This document shows positions 16,190-24,304 of a stretch of 31,688 nucleotides of DNA, one piece after another (the first letter of the stretch is position 1; every line of letters begins with the position of its first letter). The stretch covers positions 1 to 31,688 of the forward strand of contig JAMOSA010000267.1 in NCBI GenBank assembly GCA_027063325.1. The letters are read 5' to 3'. This stretch comes from Campylobacteraceae bacterium (GTDB lineage: Bacteria > Campylobacterota > Campylobacteria > Campylobacterales > Sulfurovaceae). The notes beneath the pieces are model-generated. The model was not told where the DNA came from, made no database searches, and worked only from the letters and a program-made list of their open reading frames with translations. Position numbers and translations under genes: made by a program.

Positions 16190-19100
16190 ATGAAAATAGT
16201 TAATAAAATAAGATTACTTACCTTTTTACCTACAATAATTATTCTGGTTGCCGCAGGATATTTTACATACAACTCTATAGAGGAGTATAGGAAAGCAGAA
16301 GCATTCAAAACTTCTGTAGAGAATAACAGATATATAAACAGTGTACTTATAGAAGTTGGCAAAGAGCGTGGTTTGACTATGATATATCTGGCAAAGCCAA
16401 ACAGTATGCATCATGAAGCTTTACAAAACCAAAGAGAAAAGACGAATAAAGCTATATCTGATATGAAGCATAACTTAAAGGTGGTTCTAAAGCCTATTGT
16501 ACCAGGTATTAATTATATTTTGCCAAACAAAAGCAAACTAAACAAGCTTACATATCTCAAGTTACAAGATACACTGACTACTCTTGCTTTGCTTAGAAAA
16601 AGAGTAGATACTAGTGATGTAGATGCTATATCAATATTGACAGATGATTATACAAACAAAATTACACACTCTATATTAAATGCACTAAAAGAGCCTACAA
16701 ATTTCTCTGTAACTCCAGTTTTGAGTCAAGACAGTATAGCTCTTGAGCAGTTATATAGCAGTGAAGAGTATGCAGGACTTGCTAGAGATTATATGGTATA
16801 TTTCATAGAAAAGAAGTCTGTCATATCAACCAATAATATAGGAAAGTGGTTAATATATCATGCAAAATCGATGCAGTTTGATCCAGACACCATAAAAGAT
16901 ATACAATTAAAAGAGGATGTTATAAGGGTTTTGAAGAGTTCAAAAAACAATGCCCTTATATCTCAGACATCATTTTATATTACCGATATTATAAGTCATA
17001 TAAATACTCAAGATTATAATTTCAAATCTCCAGATTGGCTCAAGTCCTTTACAAAAAGAATTAATACATATAAAAAGATCTCAAATATAGTTACAAATGA
17101 GAGTATAAAAAAAGTAGATGAATATATTCAAAAACAGTTGCTTACTCTCTATGTAGCTGGAGGAGCTCTTTTATTTGCAATATTTATGTTGATAATGGGC
17201 TTTTTTGCAGCAAAAGATGTAAGTGAGAGTGTAAAAGAGCTTGAGAAGACATTTGAGAGTCTGGCTGAAGAGTTCAAAGATAGTGATGCTGAATATGCCA
17301 AAGAGTTAAGTGAAATCACGCATACAGACTTAGGTAGTGCAAAGGGCTTTAAAAAGGCATTTAAAACTCTTGGTATTTTGATGGAGAATGTTAGACAAGA
17401 GAAGTTAGCAGCAGAAGAGGCAAATGAAGCTAAATCTATATTTGTTGCAAACATCTCTCATGAGATTCGTACACCAATGAATGGAATTATAGGATTTACA
17501 GAACTCCTTAAAAATACAGACTTAAATGAAGAGCAAAAAGAGTATGCATCTATCATTGAAAAGAGTTCACAAAATCTTCTTCATATTATAAATAATGTAC
17601 TTGACCTTTCAAAAATTGAGAGTAGTAGTGCCGAGGTAGAGCATGTTCCATTTGATTTCCACAAAGAGGTATCAAATGTAATTGATACATTTGGTGTAAT
17701 TACAGCAGAGAAAAAACTAGAGTTTAATACATTTGTTGATCCTGCCATTGATACCAAGGTCAAAGGGGATCCTGGCAAAATTAAAGAGATTATTAGTAAT
17801 CTTCTTAGTAATGCTGTCAAGTTTACAGATAGTGGTGGAAGAATAGATGTAGAGGTTGTAAAAGTAGAAGATATAGAAGATGAAAAAGAGAAAATTACTG
17901 TAAAAGTTAGTGATACCGGTATTGGTATGAGCAAAGATCAGCTTAACAAAATATTCCAGCCATTTACCCAAGGTGATTCATCAATTACTAAAAAGTATGG
18001 TGGAACTGGGCTTGGACTTACTATTACAAAAGAGTTTGTAGAGCTTATGGGAGGAACTCTTGATGTAGATACTGAACCAGGAGTTGGTTCAACCTTTACA
18101 ATTACCATTACACTTGAAGTTATGGAAAAAACTGCCCAGGAGTATAAAGGACTCTTTAAAGATTCAATTATCTGTAGATACAAAGATAGTGACAGTAATT
18201 TCCACAAGTATTTAGAGAGATATATGGACTATTATGGTGTAGTATTGCATGATTTTAAAAATATGACAGAATTACATCAAAAGTTGAGTGGAGATCAGTG
18301 TAATTTGATACTTTTGGAGTATGATGCACTCTCTAAAAATATGTTGGAATCAATTAGTCATATACCAAAAGATAAATTACTTATTGTAGGGCATCCAAAC
18401 TACAGAACAGATATAGAAGCACTTAAAGTATCTGATAAAAGAGTAGTATATAAGCCAATTACACATACCAAGTTAGCTGAAACACTCAAAAATAACCTAG
18501 AAGAGAATAAAGAGGTAAAAGATAGACCAAGACAGCAACAGATTCCTACCAAATTTAATGGTAGAGTATTGGTAGTGGAAGATAATATTATCAACCAAAA
18601 ACTTATTAAAAATATTTTGCAGGGTATGGGACTTGAAGTTGAGATAGCCAATAATGGACTGGAAGGCTTTGAGATGAGAAAAAACCGTAAATATGATTTG
18701 ATATTTATGGATATTCAAATGCCTGTTATGAATGGTGTTGAGGCTACTCATGAGATACTCAATTATGAAAGAAACGAAGAGTTGCCTCATGTACCTATTG
18801 TAGCACTTACAGCAAATGCACTAAAGGGTGATAGAGAGAGATTTTTGGAAGAGGGATTAGATGAGTATATCTCAAAGCCAATTAATATGTCTGAACTTAT
18901 ATATATATTAAACAAGTTTATGAAAGATAAAGCTCATATTGATTTGGATAATATTGCAAAAACAAATGAGAGTGTCGCCAAAGAGACACCGGTTGTCGAG
19001 CCTGAAAAACTCAAATCAGAGCCAAAAAAGGTAGAAGAGAGTGTTACTAAAGATAGTCCAAAGGTTGCATCACAAACCAAAGATGATGCGGTATCAATCA

Positions 19101-19435
19101 GTGACAAAAAAGTACTTGTGGCTAGACAGATGCCATTTAGTAGAAAGCTGTTGTCAAAACTGTTAAACTCTGTATCTTATGATAATGATATAGTTGATGA
19201 CAAAGATCATCTTGATTCTATTATAGAGAGTGGAAAATATGATATAGTGTTTGTTGATGAGAGTATGGTTACAGATAAATTAAAATCTTGTGCCAGAAAT
19301 GGAGAGTGTACAGTTATATTTACAAGTGAACCAAAACAGATAGATGATCTGAGTGGCTTAAACTATCTTGTAGCCAAAACAATAGCCAAAGATGATATAA
19401 AAGAGATAATACAAAGAATTAGGGGTGATAAATGA
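16190..19435 (+). CDS. Hybrid sensor histidine kinase with NIT-like sensor and three receiver-like domains
   Basis: This 1081-residue inner-membrane kinase has a membrane helix at 9-27, a helical periplasmic domain (about 30-315) with the KERGLTMIYLA motif of NIT (nitrate/nitrite-sensing) domains, and a second helix at 320-340. A HAMP-like linker leads to HisKA with H424 in NISHEIRTPMNG. The HATPase domain shows N541, D575-G579 and GGTGLGL at 604-610. A degenerate receiver (about 656-770) lacks the phospho-aspartate. An intact receiver (792-911) has D841, T874 and K896. A third receiver-like domain (973-1079) keeps D1023 and K1063 but has ARQ in place of the acidic pair. The stop overlaps the next gene by 4 bases. 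Confidence 0.92.
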   Translation: MKIVNKIRLLTFLPTIIILVAAGYFTYNSIEEYRKAEAFKTSVENNRYINSVLIEVGKERGLTMIYLAKPNSMHHEALQNQREKTNKAISDMKHNLKVVLKPIVPGINYILPNKSKLNKLTYLKLQDTLTTLALLRKRVDTSDVDAISILTDDYTNKITHSILNALKEPTNFSVTPVLSQDSIALEQLYSSEEYAGLARDYMVYFIEKKSVISTNNIGKWLIYHAKSMQFDPDTIKDIQLKEDVIRVLKSSKNNALISQTSFYITDIISHINTQDYNFKSPDWLKSFTKRINTYKKISNIVTNESIKKVDEYIQKQLLTLYVAGGALLFAIFMLIMGFFAAKDVSESVKELEKTFESLAEEFKDSDAEYAKELSEITHTDLGSAKGFKKAFKTLGILMENVRQEKLAAEEANEAKSIFVANISHEIRTPMNGIIGFTELLKNTDLNEEQKEYASIIEKSSQNLLHIINNVLDLSKIESSSAEVEHVPFDFHKEVSNVIDTFGVITAEKKLEFNTFVDPAIDTKVKGDPGKIKEIISNLLSNAVKFTDSGGRIDVEVVKVEDIEDEKEKITVKVSDTGIGMSKDQLNKIFQPFTQGDSSITKKYGGTGLGLTITKEFVELMGGTLDVDTEPGVGSTFTITITLEVMEKTAQEYKGLFKDSIICRYKDSDSNFHKYLERYMDYYGVVLHDFKNMTELHQKLSGDQCNLILLEYDALSKNMLESISHIPKDKLLIVGHPNYRTDIEALKVSDKRVVYKPITHTKLAETLKNNLEENKEVKDRPRQQQIPTKFNGRVLVVEDNIINQKLIKNILQGMGLEVEIANNGLEGFEMRKNRKYDLIFMDIQMPVMNGVEATHEILNYERNEELPHVPIVALTANALKGDRERFLEEGLDEYISKPINMSELIYILNKFMKDKAHIDLDNIAKTNESVAKETPVVEPEKLKSEPKKVEESVTKDSPKVASQTKDDAVSISDKKVLVARQMPFSRKLLSKLLNSVSYDNDIVDDKDHLDSIIESGKYDIVFVDESMVTDKLKSCARNGECTVIFTSEPKQIDDLSGLNYLVAKTIAKDDIKEIIQRIRGDK

Positions 19436-19806
19436 GTTTAAAAGTTTTAGTTGTTGATGATGATTTGATAAATAGAAAACTGATTCAAGCAATGCTTAAA
19501 AGACATACAGATTTAGTAGGTGAGATTGTATTTGCTGAGAATGGTTCAGAGGCTCTTTCTGTACTTAGAGAGAGTCCTGATATTGATATAGTGCTTCTTG
19601 ATATATTGATGCCTGTACTTGATGGTAGAGAGTTTTTAAAGATATTTAGAGCAGAACCTTCAAATGACAAGATACCGGTTATTGTACTATCTACAGATGA
19701 TACTCAAAAAAATACGGTATTGGAGCTTGGAGCAGAAGATTTTATTATCAAACCAATCAATGAAGAAGATTTGATTGAGGGTATAAAAAAGCTTACATCA
19801 AAATAG
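19432..19806 (+). CDS. Single-domain response regulator (CheY-like)
   Basis: The 124-residue protein is a lone receiver domain: acidic pocket in VVDDD (8-11), phospho-acceptor D57 in LLDILMP, S87/T88 in VLSTDD, and K107 in IIKPIN. With no output domain it would act by binding a target protein, as CheY does, or serve as a phosphate sink. The ATGA overlap with the kinase gene indicates translational coupling, and the Hpt protein upstream supplies the probable phosphodonor. It is closed by a hairpin before the rpsF promoter. Confidence 0.93.
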   Translation: MSLKVLVVDDDLINRKLIQAMLKRHTDLVGEIVFAENGSEALSVLRESPDIDIVLLDILMPVLDGREFLKIFRAEPSNDKIPVIVLSTDDTQKNTVLELGAEDFIIKPINEEDLIEGIKKLTSK

Positions 19807-19830
19807 GACTTAAAGAGAGTTTAAAGTCCT
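19805..19830 (+). terminator. Hairpin ending the phosphorelay operon
   Basis: AGGACTT-AAA (19805-19814) pairs with TTT-AAAGTCCT (19820-19830), with one bulged A. It overlaps the stop codon of the response regulator gene. There is no T run, so termination may be partial. Confidence 0.5.
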
Positions 19831-19835
19831 GTTGC

Positions 19836-19841
19836 TATAAT
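19836..19841 (+). promoter_or_regulatory. Extended -10 promoter of rpsF-ssb-rpsR
   Basis: TGCTATAAT is a perfect extended -10 (TG at 19833-19834, TATAAT at 19836-19841). Transcription would start near 19848 and leave a leader of about 79 bases. Confidence 0.7.
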
Positions 19842-19847
19842 ACAATT

Positions 19848-19901
19848 TCCAAAATTCTTGCTCGTTTTTGGACACAATTAGATGGTTGTGTGAGAACGGG
19901 C
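19848..19901 (+). promoter_or_regulatory. Structured rpsF leader with two exclusive folds
   Basis: Fold A pairs TCCAAAA (19848-19854) with TTTTGGA (19866-19872). Fold B pairs ACACAAT (19872-19878) with GTTGTGT (19885-19891), enclosed by GCTCGTT (19860-19866) with AACGGGC (19895-19901). The two share bases 19866 and 19872 and cannot form fully together. This suggests autogenous control by S6 or S6:S18, but the CCG trinucleotide of the published S6:S18 motif is not seen. Confidence 0.45.
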
Positions 19902-19926
19902 TGCTAAAACCAGAAGAAGGACAAAG

Positions 19927-20328
19927 ATGAATCACTATGAAACACTCTTTATAATCAAACCTACACTTACAGAAGAAGAGATTAAATCTCAGGTTGAAAG
20001 AGTAAAAAGTATAATTGCAAATCAAAATGGTGAGCTTTTGGCTACCCAAGATATGGGTATGAGAAAGTTGGCTTATGAGATAGATAAACAAAACCGTGGA
20101 TACTATACAGTTGTTTACTATACAGCTCCAGCTGATGCGATCTCTGAGCTTGAGAGACAGTTAAGATACAATGAAGAGATACTTCGTTTTATGACTGTTA
20201 AATACAGCAACAAAAAAGAGATTGCACAGTATAAAAAAATGGTTGATGCAGTATCTAAGAGTAGTAGTTCTGAAGATACAACAAAAAAGGCATCAGAAGC
20301 TACAGAGGCTTCAGAATCTGCTGAGTAA
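19927..20328 (+). CDS. rpsF: 30S ribosomal protein S6
   Basis: S6 binds S18 and 16S rRNA on the platform of the small subunit. The 133-residue product opens with the characteristic NHYETLFIIKP and keeps the GMRKLAYEIDKQNRGYY block at about residue 45-60. After residue 100 it carries a Ser/Glu/Ala-rich disordered tail. AAGGA lies 6 bases before the ATG. It is first in the rpsF-ssb-rpsR operon. Confidence 0.97.
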   Translation: MNHYETLFIIKPTLTEEEIKSQVERVKSIIANQNGELLATQDMGMRKLAYEIDKQNRGYYTVVYYTAPADAISELERQLRYNEEILRFMTVKYSNKKEIAQYKKMVDAVSKSSSSEDTTKKASEATEASESAE

Positions 20329-20359
20329 GCAGGGAAATTTACACACTTAGGAGCTCCCA

Positions 20360-20869
20360 ATGTATAACAGAGTAATATTGGTTGGTAATCTTACTAGAGA
20401 TGTTGAGATACGCTATTCACCATCTGGCAGTGCTATAGGCAAGGTTGGAATTGCTACAAACCGCAAATTCAAATCAGCCAGTGGTGAACAGCGTGAAGAG
20501 GTAATGTTTATAGATTTGACATTTTTTGGAAGAACAGCAGAGATTGCCAATCAGTATCTCAGAAAAGGGAGCAAAGTATTAGTTGAGGGTAGATTGGTCT
20601 TAGAGCAGTGGACAGCCCAAGATGGTACAAAAAGAAGCAGACACTCAATTACTGTTGAGAATCTGCAAATGTTAGATAGTAGAGGTGATATGCAGTCGCA
20701 ACAGGTAGGATATAACTCTAAAGCGACTCAAAGTTATGGCAGTGGTTATGATAATAGCAGTTATAATCAACCAGCACCTCAACAGGCTAACTCTATGCCA
20801 TCACAGCAACCACCATCTCAACCAAGTGTACCAGAGATTGATATTAATGATGATGAAATACCATTTTAG
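20360..20869 (+). CDS. ssb: Single-stranded DNA-binding protein
   Basis: The N-terminal 110 residues are the OB fold, starting MYNRVILVGNLTRDVE. A glutamine/serine/proline-rich linker follows. The acidic tip DDEIPF, which recruits replication and repair partners, ends the 169-residue protein. Length and order are standard. It sits between rpsF and rpsR, a widely conserved arrangement. Confidence 0.97.
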   Translation: MYNRVILVGNLTRDVEIRYSPSGSAIGKVGIATNRKFKSASGEQREEVMFIDLTFFGRTAEIANQYLRKGSKVLVEGRLVLEQWTAQDGTKRSRHSITVENLQMLDSRGDMQSQQVGYNSKATQSYGSGYDNSSYNQPAPQQANSMPSQQPPSQPSVPEIDINDDEIPF

Positions 20870-20881
20870 GAGTAGATAGTA

Positions 20882-21145
20882 ATGGCTGAGAGAAGAAAAT
20901 TCAAAAAAAGATACTGCAGATATTGTGAGCAGAAGGTTGAGTTTATAGACTATAAAGATTTGGGTATGTTAAAATACTCTTTGTCTGAAAGATACAAGAT
21001 TATGCCACGCCGTTTGACAGGTAACTGCAAAAAGCACCAAGAGATGGTAACAGGTGCTATCAAAAAAGCAAGACAAACGGCTCTTATTCCATATATCGTA
21101 GATAGAAAAAGAGTTGTTGAAAATCCATTTGAACTTATCAAATAG
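20882..21145 (+). CDS. rpsR: 30S ribosomal protein S18, zinc-binding type
   Basis: S18 partners S6 on the small-subunit platform. The 87-residue protein has C12, C15, C49 and H52, a plausible zinc site of the 'C+' form of S18; many bacteria have lost these residues. It begins 12 bases after ssb and closes the operon before a long hairpin. Confidence 0.96.
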   Translation: MAERRKFKKRYCRYCEQKVEFIDYKDLGMLKYSLSERYKIMPRRLTGNCKKHQEMVTGAIKKARQTALIPYIVDRKRVVENPFELIK

Positions 21146-21162
21146 ATTGCCTTTTATACTTT

Positions 21163-21191
21163 ATACATCACCATCTATTTGGGTGATGTAT
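21163..21191 (+). terminator. Terminator after rpsR
   Basis: ATACATCACC (21163-21172) pairs perfectly with GGTGATGTAT (21182-21191). A T-rich but interrupted tail follows. Confidence 0.7.
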
Positions 21192-21222
21192 CTTATCTAT
21201 CTTATATATTTTATTTAACTCC

Positions 21223-21246
21223 TTTTAAATGTACTCTAATTTAAAA
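21223..21246. repeat. AT-only inverted repeat in a convergent gap
   Basis: TTTTAAAT (21223-21230) and ATTTAAAA (21239-21246) are perfect arms around an 8-base loop between rpsR and rsmE. It might help terminate the minus-strand transcript, but the stem is weak. Confidence 0.3.
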
Positions 21247-21318
21247 CAAATTATTACAATGATATAAAAAGATTCATCTTCTTGTAAAACTGTTATCGAA
21301 ACTTGCAGAATAACAAAA

Positions 21319-21990
21319 TCAAGTCAGTAGTTTTGCACCTGTTGCTACTACTGCACTCTCACTCTTTAGGGTATATGGTGTTTTTAACCCTACTATTTTA
21401 GAACTCTTTATCAAGCTGATTTCATCTTCTGTAAATCCACCTTCACATCCAATGATAATACTTTTAATATCTTCTACTGCATCATCTATATAATTGTTTG
21501 AGAAGTTTAGCATATAGCTTTGTGGATAGCTTGAGAGATAACTCTTTAGATTTTCAAATAGTTCGAGTTCCATAAGAGTATCTCTACCACATTGTTGAGA
21601 GGAGTTTATAAGTATTTTTTGGAGTCTTTTGAAATCGACTTTGTAACTCTTTTGACTTCTTTGGCAATATATAAATGATATTTTGGCAACTCCTAGTTCA
21701 TTGATTGTAGGCAGATACTTCTCTATAGATTTTGGATCAATTATACACCACCCAATATGCAACTCTTTTGACTCTTGTTTTTCTAAAACTTTTTTTTCAG
21801 CCAAAAAGAGTAGGGCAGTGCGACGGTTTATGTTCTCAATCTTATATATATACTCATATCCATCTTTTAGATTTCTTAGTGTAATTTTGTCAGATATTTT
21901 GACTCTTCGTACCTTAAAGAGATATTTGTGATTCTCACCTTCAATAGTAACTTGTGCATCTCCTGCATCTGTATGGTACAAAAAGTGCAT
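21319..21990 (-). CDS. rsmE: 16S rRNA m3U1498 methyltransferase RsmE
   Basis: This SPOUT-family enzyme methylates N3 of U1498 in 16S rRNA. The 223-residue protein has an N-terminal PUA-like region with H21 in NHKYLFKVRR. SPOUT signatures follow: SSQQCGR (130-136), IGCEGGFTEDE (180-190) and LKSESAVVA (208-216). It is slightly shorter than the roughly 240 residues of E. coli RsmE but contains all motifs. It follows the four-helix membrane gene with one base between them. Confidence 0.95.
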   Translation of the reverse strand: MHFLYHTDAGDAQVTIEGENHKYLFKVRRVKISDKITLRNLKDGYEYIYKIENINRRTALLFLAEKKVLEKQESKELHIGWCIIDPKSIEKYLPTINELGVAKISFIYCQRSQKSYKVDFKRLQKILINSSQQCGRDTLMELELFENLKSYLSSYPQSYMLNFSNNYIDDAVEDIKSIIIGCEGGFTEDEISLIKSSKIVGLKTPYTLKSESAVVATGAKLLT

Positions 21991-21991
21991 A

Positions 21992-22381
21992 TCAACTCTT
22001 GATTGTCAGTATAATAATACCTGCAACTATTGCAAGTTCAATTAATATCATAGTAGTATTAAATGCTAATCCTATCCTATGGCTAGACCATATCTTACGC
22101 AGTTTTACAGCTCTGTATCCATCAATAATTGGTAAAATTATTGAGGCTACTATCATACTGTTTACTGGCAGATTGTATGGTTGTTTCATAAATATATATA
22201 CAATCAAACCACTAAAGACTACCATTGTCCAAGCCATCCAAAATCCAAAAAATCCTATTCTTCCAAGCAGTACTGCTTTAATGAGGTTATCTTTTAATAT
22301 AAGAAGAATTATTATATTAAAAATCATTATAAAAAGTAGTACCTCTACCAAATATCTATGAACTGCTATGAGTGAATCCAT
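21992..22381 (-). CDS. Unrecognised four-helix integral membrane protein
   Basis: The 129-residue product is mostly hydrophobic, with four predicted membrane helices at about 10-28, 40-62, 72-88 and 106-127 and short loops. A conserved-looking polar motif, HRYL near the N-terminus and YRAVKLRKIWSSHR before the last helix, carries most of the charge. I do not recognise a named family. AAGGATAG precedes the ATG. It is placed between the DUF4214 gene (14 bases away) and rsmE (one base), so it is translated as part of that operon. Confidence 0.75.
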   Translation of the reverse strand: MDSLIAVHRYLVEVLLFIMIFNIIILLILKDNLIKAVLLGRIGFFGFWMAWTMVVFSGLIVYIFMKQPYNLPVNSMIVASIILPIIDGYRAVKLRKIWSSHRIGLAFNTTMILIELAIVAGIIILTIKS

Positions 22382-22395
22382 TACTATCCTTTTTT

Positions 22396-24294
22396 TTATT
22401 TTTTTAGTGAATCTTCTATTAGAGTTTCATATATTGGAAACCAGTAGTAGTAGTTTTTTGCATCTTTGACATATGCTATCTGTCCATCTGCAAATATCTC
22501 TAAAAATTCACCTTTTTTTATTTTTTTACTTCTATGGTATTGATTTAAATTTTTGTCATAATAGTAACTATCATTTATTAATTTTGCACTACTTATGCCA
22601 TCTTTTGGTGTAATGAATTTGTATTTTTTTGAGATTATACACTCTTGTATAGTATTTCCATCATAATAGATTTCTAATTTTTTACTTTTGAAGATATTAA
22701 ATGTAAATATGTTACTGTTGTTTGGCAATGGACAGCCATCTTTTAGTTTATATGCATAATCTGTACTTCTTAGGTCATACATTACAGTAATATCATCTCC
22801 TCTCATATATCCCCTGTCAGATAAATTGGGATTTGCCAACTCTATGTGACCATGGTGTGATAGAGGAGCATTTTTGTAAACACCCTCTATACTGCCATGA
22901 AAAATATATCCTGGAATATCCTGTATGTCTGTATTTTCTGCACCATTATAGATGTTTATAATTGTACCTCTATATACTTCTCTTGTTTTGTAATATATCT
23001 CATTATCTACACTGTAGTATATTTTACCCTCAATTCTGTTGGCATCTGGTTTTGAGTTTTTGGCTTTTATTTTTCTATATCTGCCCAATAGTCCACATCT
23101 GCTGACTACTTTTCTGCCATCTTCATAGAATATAACTCTCATTGTATAGTCATCTGAAATTTCATAGTAGTATGGATTATTTTCATCTATAGGAAATATA
23201 CAACCTCTACTCTTGTATAGATATAGTATTCCATTTGCATCATTTATAATACTTCTATCTTTGCTTCTTGAGTATCCATACTCAATTATAGATTCATTTT
23301 TATTTAGAGGTTTAACACCTCTGTGAGAGAGAGCAACTCTTTTAAGAGATGAGAGTATGGGAGCTTTTCCATAGTATCCGTCCCTGTTTATTAAAACCAT
23401 TGTAGAACCACCATTTTCTATCTTGACACCTCTTCTATCAAAAGAGTTATAGAGTTGGTAGTATATTTGTGAATTACCGTCATATAGTGTATTCTGTCCA
23501 AGATAGAAAGCTTTTATATCTCCATCAGTTGCTTTTGTATATTGAAATTTCTTCTCTATTGCACAATATTGTTTATACTCTATACCATCTTCACTAAATT
23601 CAACTTTTATAGTATTGTTACTAAATATCTGATAATCAAATTTGGTATTTTTATTTAGCGGAAAGATACATCCATCGGTTTTATATGCAAATTTTGTATT
23701 ATTAATATCATACAGAAAGTAGTTTTCATGTCTGTCACTTCCACTATCAATAACTGTAGGAGTCTTTAAAAAATCATCTATCATCGATTTGGCTTCAATA
23801 ACGCTTTGATAACTACTATCTATATTTGCCATACACAATTGGGCTTTTCTTATATCTGATATTCCACTATCTGCAAAGTAGAGAGCTACATCTTCAAGGT
23901 TATCCATAAGTGTTTTGTCATCTTTTAAAGTACTGTTAATAATAGCCAATATAAAGTGATCTTTTGTTATATTTCCACTATTTAACTCATTTAACCAATA
24001 CTTTAATCCCTCTTTATCCGGTCTCCTATCAAGTAGATTTCTATAAACTGCTTCAATAAATTCTTTGTTTGTAAGAAATGATGGATATTTCAACTTGGTT
24101 TCTGGCTGATCAAAAAAGCTAGATGCTATCCCCTCTAGTGATAAATTAGATTTATTTATCCAATAATCTAATCCAGCCTCTTCTGGAGCTCTATCAAATG
24201 TAGCAATATATAATCTTGCAACTGATTTTTTTGTTGGTATCTCTGCATATACTATTGATATTAATAATATTATTATGGTTAATACTCTTTTCAT
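22396..24294 (-). CDS. Secreted DUF4214 protein with three 156-residue-period modules
   Basis: The 632-residue protein starts with a signal peptide (residues 1-17, ending IVYA). Residues about 22-175 form DUF4214-type helical repeats, with the motif DRAPEEAGLDYW at 35-46 and again DRRPDKEGLKYW at 89-100. DUF4214 domains occur in exported, often calcium- or surface-associated proteins. The remaining 450 residues are three copies of a module I do not recognise: GC(I/P)(F/L)P, then a 'DG', then a second cysteine. The cysteine pairs are C209/C244, C365/C400 and C521/C552, and first cysteines are exactly 156 residues apart. Each pair probably forms a disulfide in a beta-rich domain. GGAGAAGAG precedes the ATG. 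Confidence 0.8.
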   Translation of the reverse strand: MKRVLTIIILLISIVYAEIPTKKSVARLYIATFDRAPEEAGLDYWINKSNLSLEGIASSFFDQPETKLKYPSFLTNKEFIEAVYRNLLDRRPDKEGLKYWLNELNSGNITKDHFILAIINSTLKDDKTLMDNLEDVALYFADSGISDIRKAQLCMANIDSSYQSVIEAKSMIDDFLKTPTVIDSGSDRHENYFLYDINNTKFAYKTDGCIFPLNKNTKFDYQIFSNNTIKVEFSEDGIEYKQYCAIEKKFQYTKATDGDIKAFYLGQNTLYDGNSQIYYQLYNSFDRRGVKIENGGSTMVLINRDGYYGKAPILSSLKRVALSHRGVKPLNKNESIIEYGYSRSKDRSIINDANGILYLYKSRGCIFPIDENNPYYYEISDDYTMRVIFYEDGRKVVSRCGLLGRYRKIKAKNSKPDANRIEGKIYYSVDNEIYYKTREVYRGTIINIYNGAENTDIQDIPGYIFHGSIEGVYKNAPLSHHGHIELANPNLSDRGYMRGDDITVMYDLRSTDYAYKLKDGCPLPNNSNIFTFNIFKSKKLEIYYDGNTIQECIISKKYKFITPKDGISSAKLINDSYYYDKNLNQYHRSKKIKKGEFLEIFADGQIAYVKDAKNYYYWFPIYETLIEDSLKK

Positions 24295-24304
24295 CTCTTC
24301 TCCT

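Noticed and set aside
21954..22361. 135-residue plus-strand open frame opposite the four-helix membrane protein
   Set aside because: The minus-strand frame has a good ribosome site, membrane topology and operon spacing. The plus-strand frame is its mirror.
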